64,000 bases of DNA from Methylotuvimicrobium sp. KM2 (lineage in GTDB: Bacteria; Pseudomonadota; Gammaproteobacteria; Methylococcales; Methylomonadaceae), in NCBI RefSeq assembly GCF_038051925.1, contig NZ_CP150634.1, positions 2,108,001 to 2,172,000 of the forward strand, given 5' to 3'. The notes under the pieces are model-generated. The model worked only from the letters and a program-made list of their open reading frames with translations. It searched no databases and was not told the DNA's origin. Positions 59,532-64,000 of this stretch are shown here, piece after piece (position 1 is the first letter of the stretch; the number at the start of each line of letters is the position of its first letter). Made by a program: the position numbers and the translations under genes.

Positions 59532-59888
59532 ATGCAAACAGAAGCGTTATTGAAAATAGTCCAGGACGTTTTGGACGAAAGGAAGGGGCACAATATCACC
59601 GTGTTGGACGTACGCGGTAAGACCAGCGTGACCGATTACATGATACTGGCAACCGGCACATCCGATCGACATATCAATGCCATGGCCGATTATGTTTCCG
59701 AAAAAGTCAAGGAAAACGGGCAGAAACCGTTAGGGCAAGAAGGCGGTATCGGAGCGGATTGGGTATTGCTGGATTTAGGCGACGTGATCGTTCATTTGAT
59801 GACCGACCAAGCGCGTGCGTTTTATCAATTGGAAAAATTGTGGTCGGTTGAACAGAAAGCCGAAGCGCTAGAGGCCTTGCAAGACTGA
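59532..59888 (+). CDS. rsfS: Ribosomal silencing factor RsfS
   Basis: 118 residues with DVRGKTSVTDYMILATGTSDRHI, EGGIGADWVLLDLGDVIVHLM and FYQLEKLW. Binds uL14 of the large subunit and blocks subunit joining in starvation. Confidence 0.95.
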   Translation: MQTEALLKIVQDVLDERKGHNITVLDVRGKTSVTDYMILATGTSDRHINAMADYVSEKVKENGQKPLGQEGGIGADWVLLDLGDVIVHLMTDQARAFYQLEKLWSVEQKAEALEALQD

Positions 59889-59917
59889 TTTATTTGTTGC
59901 CATTATAGGATCCACCG

Positions 59918-60415
59918 ATGACCGATCAATTGAAATCTCCCGTCTCACGTTTATTCGACGAGCTAGGAATTAAATACGAATGGATCGAAATCCCTCTCGA
60001 CCCTGATAAAAAGCCGGTTCGTTCTCTCGAAGAGGTCTTGGCTGCCATCGGTCGTGATCCTGAGCAAATTGTACGCAGTCTATTGTTTCGAGCAGGGTCC
60101 GGCGATTTTGTTTTATTGGCGGTCGCCGGCGGCGGTCGCGCCGATTGGGGCGTGCTGCGCAAACAGTTGAGTGAACGCCGTTTGGCAATGGCGGAGCCGG
60201 AAGAGGTTTTGCAAGCAACCGGTTTTCCGGTCGGCGCGGTACCGCCTATTGCTTTACCCGATTCGATTCGCATACTCGTCGATGAAGGCGTTTTTAATTA
60301 CGCACGGGTTGTTATTGGCAGCGGCATATTGGGATATGCTTTGGATATCAATGCCGACGATTTCCGCAGGGTCATGTCGAGCGCCGCTGTCGGAAAATAT
60401 GTAAAAGCCTCCTAA
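59918..60415 (+). CDS. YbaK/ProX-type aminoacyl-tRNA deacylase domain protein
   Basis: 165 residues: SLEEVLAAIGRDPEQIVRSLLF, LLAVAGGGRADWGVLRKQL, VLQATGFPVGAVPPIAL and VIGSGILGYALDINADDF. This is the YbaK fold that hydrolyses mis-charged aminoacyl-tRNA in trans. Specificity cannot be read from sequence. Confidence 0.88.
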   Translation: MTDQLKSPVSRLFDELGIKYEWIEIPLDPDKKPVRSLEEVLAAIGRDPEQIVRSLLFRAGSGDFVLLAVAGGGRADWGVLRKQLSERRLAMAEPEEVLQATGFPVGAVPPIALPDSIRILVDEGVFNYARVVIGSGILGYALDINADDFRRVMSSAAVGKYVKAS

Positions 60416-60444
60416 AAATTAGCCGTATCTTTTATTGGTATACC

Positions 60445-60597
60445 TATCGGAGATCAAAATTCGGCACCGGGGTGCCCGTCAAAGGACGCCGTGAATACGT
60501 CCCTGTAGGCTCTATGCCAGCTCCATGCTGGCAAAGCCTTTGCCGAGCACCCCGGCGCCTCCTAATGCGTTGCCGAAATTTGAAGTGCGAAGAGTAT
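60445..60597 (+). repeat. Dispersed repeat R1, full-length copy
   Basis: Near-identical to the copy at 9233-9383, opening GATCAAAATTCGGCACCGGG and ending GAAGTGCGAAGAGTAT. It ends about 18 bp before the arsenic operon first gene. Confidence 0.9.
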
Positions 60598-60614
60598 AGT
60601 CAAAAGGAGTTTCG

Positions 60615-60830
60615 ATGAACGCCGTCATTCTCGAATCGACGATTACTTGCCCACACTGCAAGCATGCCGAAACGGAAACGATGCCGACCGATGCCTGTTG
60701 GTACTTCTACGAATGCAAGTCTTGCGGAACGCTACTCAAACCGAAGCCCGGCGATTGCTGCGTGTTTTGTTCTTACGGTTCGGTCAAATGTCCGCCGATT
60801 CAGCAACAGGGCTCTTGTTGCGGCGGTTAG
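60615..60830 (+). CDS. GDCCVFCSYG small metal-binding protein
   Basis: 71 residues with ten cysteines. It has CPHCKHAE, a CxxC pair (CKSC) and the family hallmark GDCCVFCSYGSVKCPPIQ, then a CCGG end. Such proteins occur in proteobacteria, often beside metal or metalloid resistance genes; function unknown, possibly metal/arsenite handling. AAGGAG precedes ATG 60615. Confidence 0.85.
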   Translation: MNAVILESTITCPHCKHAETETMPTDACWYFYECKSCGTLLKPKPGDCCVFCSYGSVKCPPIQQQGSCCGG

Positions 60831-60902
60831 TCCGGCTTTGGCGGGCTAACCAATAGGATTCGTTTTAAAAATATTGATGGACTGGCTTCGTTTATTGTGA
60901 TT

Positions 60903-60922
60903 ATATATGGAAATTCGTATAT
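60903..60922. promoter_or_regulatory. Putative ArsR operator 1
   Basis: ATATATG-GAAATT-CGTATAT (60903-60922), an imperfect dyad directly before arsR. The same 20-bp pattern recurs at 61302-61321 before the arsI-like gene; identical half sites and identical following CAAT support a regulatory role. Confidence 0.7.
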
Positions 60923-60936
60923 CAATACATTCAGCC

Positions 60937-61287
60937 ATGCTGACACCGGTTCAATTTTTCAAATGTCTTGCCGACGACACGCGCCTTCGCTGCGTGACCT
61001 TATTGCATCAGGAAGGCAAACTTTGCGTTTGCGAGTTGACGGCGGCGCTGGCTCTGTCGCAGCCGAAAATCTCGCGGCATTTGGCCTTGTTGCGTCAATC
61101 CGGTTTGTTGCTCGACAGCCGTGAAGGGCAGTGGGTTTATTACCGGATCAACCCGGATTTGCCGAGTTGGGCCTATCCACTGCTCGACGATGCGTTGAAA
61201 GCGGTGCAAGCGAGCGAATCCTTCGGAGCCGATCTGGATCGCCTGCGGCAGATGGATTGCCGTCCGGACGCCGCGGTTTGCGGCTAA
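60937..61287 (+). CDS. arsR: ArsR family arsenical-resistance repressor
   Basis: 116 residues from ATG 60937. Winged-helix with metal site LCVCELTAAL (Cys-x-Cys, the ArsR ELCVCDL type) and recognition helix SQPKISRHLALLR. The in-frame start at 60907 would include the operator. Another cysteine pair (DCRPDAAVCG) at the C-terminus may help bind As(III). Represses the operon until arsenite binds. Confidence 0.93.
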   Translation: MLTPVQFFKCLADDTRLRCVTLLHQEGKLCVCELTAALALSQPKISRHLALLRQSGLLLDSREGQWVYYRINPDLPSWAYPLLDDALKAVQASESFGADLDRLRQMDCRPDAAVCG

Positions 61288-61301
61288 ATTTTTGCTTAAA
61301 T

Positions 61302-61321
61302 ATATATGCTTATTCGTATAT
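61302..61321. promoter_or_regulatory. Putative ArsR operator 2
   Basis: ATATATG-CTTATT-CGTATAT between arsR and the arsI-like gene. Implies a second ArsR-controlled promoter within the cluster. Confidence 0.7.
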
Positions 61322-61345
61322 CAATTTATTAATATGAGGCTTGAA

Positions 61346-61798
61346 ATGAAAAGGTTACATATCCATCTGTCGGTCGATGATCTGGAAAAAAATATCTCCT
61401 TTTACAGCACGCTGTTCGGCTCCGAGCCGACCGTAAAGCACGACGATTATGCGAAATGGATGCTCGACGATCCGCGCGTCAATTTCGCGATTTCGAACCG
61501 CAGCCAACAACTCGGTCTCGATCATTTAGGCTTACAGGCTGAGAACGAGCAGGAACTGGCGGCGATCAAACAAAATCTCGACGCGACCCAAATACCGATC
61601 GAAGCCCAGGAAGGAGCGGCCTGCTGCTATGCACGCTCCGACAAATACTGGATCACCGACCCGCAAGGCATCGCCTGGGAATCCTTCCATTCGCTGAGCG
61701 AGATTCCGACCTTCAACGACGCGAAAGCCGCTTCCGACGGTGAAAATCCGTTTGCGTGCCGCCCGACCGGGACCGGCGCTTCTTCTTGCTGCGGCTGA
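61346..61798 (+). CDS. arsI: ArsI/CadI-like glyoxalase-fold protein
   Basis: 150 residues from ATG 61346 (GAGG upstream). Vicinal-oxygen-chelate fold: HIHLSVDDLEKNISFYSTLFG, DHLGLQ and ITDPQGIAWESF (metal Glu). The vicinal Cys pair in EGAACCYARSDKYW matches ArsI, a C-As lyase that demethylates trivalent organoarsenicals, and CadI. The tail has a further CC (SSCCG). Position in an ars operon supports ArsI-like function. Confidence 0.87.
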   Translation: MKRLHIHLSVDDLEKNISFYSTLFGSEPTVKHDDYAKWMLDDPRVNFAISNRSQQLGLDHLGLQAENEQELAAIKQNLDATQIPIEAQEGAACCYARSDKYWITDPQGIAWESFHSLSEIPTFNDAKAASDGENPFACRPTGTGASSCCG

Positions 61799-61834
61799 GC
61801 AAAGTTTTTTCAATAATCACCATCGAGAATCGAC

Positions 61835-62314
61835 ATGTTGAATATTCTAATTGTCTGTACCGGCAACTCCTGTCGCAGCGTCATGGGCGAAGCCTTGTTC
61901 AATCATCACGGCCAGGGCCGCATCCGGGCATTTTCGGCCGGCAGCCACCCGATCGGAGGCATCAACCAGGGCGCGCTGGCGACTTTGAAACGCCACGGCT
62001 TGCCGACCGAAGGCTATCAAAGCCAGTCCTGGGAGGATTTCGAGGATCAGCCGATGGATATCGTGATCACGGTCTGCGACAGCGCCCATGGCGAAACCTG
62101 TCCGGTCTATTTGACCAAAGCGGTGCGGGCGCATTGGGGTGTATCCGATCCGGGCCATGTCGAAGGCAGCGAGGAAGAGAAAATCGCCGCATTCGAGCAA
62201 ACCTTCGCGACACTGGAATTGCGTGTCAAGACCATGCTCGATCTGCCGTGGGAAGCGATGCCGCGCGACGAATTGACCCGTAAACTCAACGAAATCGGCC
62301 AATTGTCGGCTTGA
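61835..62314 (+). CDS. arsC: Arsenate reductase, thioredoxin-coupled LMW phosphatase type
   Basis: 159 residues with the P-loop CTGNSCRS (C-x5-R) near the N-terminus and resolving cysteines in [15 protein letters not shown]. Reduces arsenate to arsenite for export by Acr3. 36 bp after the arsI-like gene. Confidence 0.94.
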   Translation: MLNILIVCTGNSCRSVMGEALFNHHGQGRIRAFSAGSHPIGGINQGALATLKRHGLPTEGYQSQSWEDFEDQPMDIVITVCDSAHGETCPVYLTKAVRAHWGVSDPGHVEGSEEEKIAAFEQTFATLELRVKTMLDLPWEAMPRDELTRKLNEIGQLSA

Positions 62315-62333
62315 CAGCCAGCGGGGAGGCGTT

Positions 62334-63500
62334 ATGACCGAAAAAACACACGATATAGGCTTTTTCGAGCGTTATTTGACACTGTGGGTGGCGTTGTGCA
62401 TCGTCGCCGGCATTCTGCTCGGCGCGTTCGCGCCGGAGTTTGCGAAGACGCTCGACGGCATGAGCATCGATGTCAACGGGGCGCCGGTCGTCTCGATACC
62501 GATCGCGGTATGTCTGTTCTTCATGATGTATCCGATCATGGTCAAGATCGACTTCGCCGAAGTCGTCAAGGCCGGCAAGAGCGTCAAGCCGGTGTCGCTG
62601 ACATTGTTCGTCAACTGGGCGATCAAGCCGTTCACGATGTACGGTATCGCCACGCTTTTTCTGGGCGGACTGTTTTACGAATTGATCGGCGCGGATGCGG
62701 TCGACCTGGTCAAGATGCCGTTTGGCCTGGATTTGCCGGTCGGCAGTGAATACGGCTCCGGAACTGTCGTTTTGCAAGACGGTGTCAAGATGCTCGAAGT
62801 ACCGCTCTGGCGTAGCTATCTGGCCGGTTGCATCTTGTTGGGCGTCGCGCCTTGTACCGCGATGGTGCTGGTCTGGGGCTATCTGGCGCGCGGCAATGCC
62901 GGTCACACGCTGGTCATGGTCGCGATCAATTCGTTGGTGATGCTGGTGTTGTACGGCCTGATTGGCGGCTTTTTGCTCGGCGTCGGGCAATTGCCGGTGC
63001 CTTGGGAAGCGCTGCTGTTGTCGATCGGTATATACGTCGCGTTGCCGCTGCTTGCCGGTTATTATTCGCGCAAATGGATTATCGCCAGTAAAGGGCCGAT
63101 TTGGTTCGAGCAGAAATTTTTGCATCTGTTGACGCCGGTCACGATCGGCGCGTTACTGTTGACGCTGATCTTGCTGTTCTCGTTCAAGGGCGACGTGATT
63201 ACCGCGAATCCGTTGACGATTCTATGGATTGCGATACCGCTGACGATTCAGACCCTATTGATCTTTGCGATCACCTATCTGGGCGCGAAATTGTGGGGTT
63301 TCAGCTATGAAAACGCCGCGCCTTCTGCGTTGATTGGCGCGTCGAATCATTTCGAGGTCGCGATCGCGACCGCTGTGATGCTGTTCGGTTTGTCGTCCGG
63401 CGCGGCGCTTGCGACCGTGGTCGGCGTCTTGATCGAAGTGCCGCTGATGCTGGCCTTGGTCGGTTTTTGCAAAAAAACGAAAGGTTGGTTTTCTGATTAG
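62334..63500 (+). CDS. acr3: ACR3-family arsenite efflux permease
   Basis: 388 residues and about ten membrane helices. ACR3 hallmarks: [32 protein letters not shown] with the essential Cys, and [17 protein letters not shown]. Exports As(III) using the proton gradient. It ends the operon. GGGGAGG precedes ATG 62334. Confidence 0.95.
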   Translation: MTEKTHDIGFFERYLTLWVALCIVAGILLGAFAPEFAKTLDGMSIDVNGAPVVSIPIAVCLFFMMYPIMVKIDFAEVVKAGKSVKPVSLTLFVNWAIKPFTMYGIATLFLGGLFYELIGADAVDLVKMPFGLDLPVGSEYGSGTVVLQDGVKMLEVPLWRSYLAGCILLGVAPCTAMVLVWGYLARGNAGHTLVMVAINSLVMLVLYGLIGGFLLGVGQLPVPWEALLLSIGIYVALPLLAGYYSRKWIIASKGPIWFEQKFLHLLTPVTIGALLLTLILLFSFKGDVITANPLTILWIAIPLTIQTLLIFAITYLGAKLWGFSYENAAPSALIGASNHFEVAIATAVMLFGLSSGAALATVVGVLIEVPLMLALVGFCKKTKGWFSD

Positions 63501-63531
63501 CTAATCAAGCAACCAAGAGCCGTTAAGACGA

Positions 63532-63858
63532 ACATCGTTATACATAAATTGTAGGGTACGCTGCGCGTATCAAAGCCGTGCCCTGAAGGTTCGGTTGGCA
63601 CATGAACATCGCAGGGCTACCATGGTGCGCACAGCGTACCCCATAAGCGCCAACTTAGTGTCTATTCTATGGTGTATTTGTAGCTTTTATTCGTCATATC
63701 GGCATGGATTGCCGATAACCAGGCTGCATGGGTGTGACGCTTCGTATTGCCATCCCTGGCCCTGGATTCCGCCAATCCCTGGCGGAATAACGCGTTTTTC
63801 CTTAAGTTGGCGCCTATGACAGCGTACCCTACGCGAATCACATAGCGCTAGGTGAGGT
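63532..63858 (+). repeat. R4-like element interrupted by R6
   Basis: Left part CATCGTTATACATAAATTG and AGGGTACGCTGCGCGTA match R4 copy 2; the core resumes after R6 as TACGCGAATCACATAGCGCTAGG. The R4 right end is missing, having run into an R1 fragment at 63859. Confidence 0.75.
63642..63818 (+). repeat. Repeat R6 (MITE-like) with 11-bp target duplication
   Basis: 177 bp with ends CATAAGCGCCAACTTA and TAAGTTGGCGCCTATG (15 of 16 complementary), flanked on both sides by ACAGCGTACCC (63631-63641 and 63819-63829). A clean insertion signature. Confidence 0.85.
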
Positions 63859-63930
63859 GCAGCATGGAGCTGGCATAGTGCCTACATGGACGTATTTACC
63901 CAGCACCTAAATAAGCCATGATCCTAGAAA
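63859..63930 (-). repeat. R1 fragment joined to R2 end
   Basis: GCAGCATGGAGCTGGCATAG...GGACGTATTTA (R1) runs into CCCAGCACCTAAAT (R2). The rest to 64000 shows no gene. Confidence 0.7.
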
Positions 63931-64000
63931 AAGCATTTCACCATGAAGATCATGAAGAATAAGAAGTTAACTCAATAACTTGTCATTCGTTTATGAACAA

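Noticed and set aside
62286..63125. 279-codon open frame antisense to acr3
   Set aside because: Gln/Arg/His-rich shadow of a conserved transporter gene; no ribosome binding site or family.
1..64000. tRNA or rRNA genes
   Set aside because: No cloverleaf with TTCGAATC-type T-arm and CCA-like acceptor or rRNA-conserved sequence was noticed on either strand; a tRNAscan run would be decisive.

Overview
The window looks like chromosome of a gammaproteobacterial methanotroph (Methylococcaceae, Methylomicrobium/Methylotuvimicrobium-like). This is inferred from an octaheme hydroxylamine oxidoreductase gene with its haoB partner, a c4-type dihaem cytochrome, gammaproteobacterial housekeeping genes (ispZ/yciB-yciI-bolA, proA-nadD-rsfS, selO, mtgA, rlmG) and moderate base composition. 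No rRNA or tRNA gene and no CRISPR array was seen.

Layout. (1) 1-9.8 kb is a nitrogen-acquisition locus: a minus-strand NCS1-permease/histidine-kinase fusion (cut by the left edge), then urtABCDE (urea or short-chain amide ABC transporter), formamidase fmdA and the zinc-ribbon gene fmdB. The layout suggests uptake and hydrolysis of formamide-type amides or urea, with the fusion kinase as a possible nitrogen sensor. (2) 10.4-29.0 kb is a chromosomal integron: an unusually long integron integrase on the minus strand, a candidate attI and cassette promoter, then about 17 attC-like sites delimiting small cassettes, nearly all read on the plus strand. The first attC is split by a 2.04-kb group IIC-type intron carrying a reverse transcriptase on the opposite strand. 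Cassette contents are a histidine phosphatase, GFA-family protein, tautomerase, isochorismatase-like hydrolase, DUF924 protein, a two-gene restriction-modification cassette (PvuII-like methylase plus HNH nuclease), a TagO/VasI-like protein, a PUA/EVE-like protein, membrane and lipoprotein genes, a GNAT acetyltransferase and several toxin-antitoxin pairs (BrnT/BrnA, VapC/Phd, RelB/RelE, RHH/ParE), plus decayed higB and hicBA copies. An ISL3 element interrupts one cassette. Two short non-coding modules are duplicated exactly where attC core sites should be. (3) 29.8-46.6 kb is ordinary chromosome: DUF1353 protein, mtgA, cytochrome c4, a 2OG-Fe(II) oxygenase whose C-terminus is encoded by a dispersed repeat, rlmG, a large lipoprotein, class I fumarase, a response regulator with a REC-PAS-GGDEF diguanylate cyclase, haoAB, a tandem-PilZ protein and a pterin dehydratase. 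(4) 46.9-60.4 kb carries ppsA, two orphan genes, selO, a PpiC-type foldase lipoprotein with bolA-yciI-yciB, DUF1244, a methyltransferase, proA, nadD, rsfS and a YbaK-like deacylase. (5) 60.6-63.5 kb is an arsenic-resistance operon (GDCC small protein, arsR, arsI-like, arsC, acr3) with two matching ArsR-type operators.

Outside the integron, most intergenic space is filled by at least six families of short palindromic or MITE-like repeats, called R1-R6 here. They insert into one another repeatedly: R1 contains R2 contains R3; R3 contains R4; R5 contains R3 contains R4; R4 contains R6 with an 11-bp direct repeat. No tools were used; family assignments rest on recognised motifs and remembered family members, and start codons were chosen by ribosome-binding-site position.
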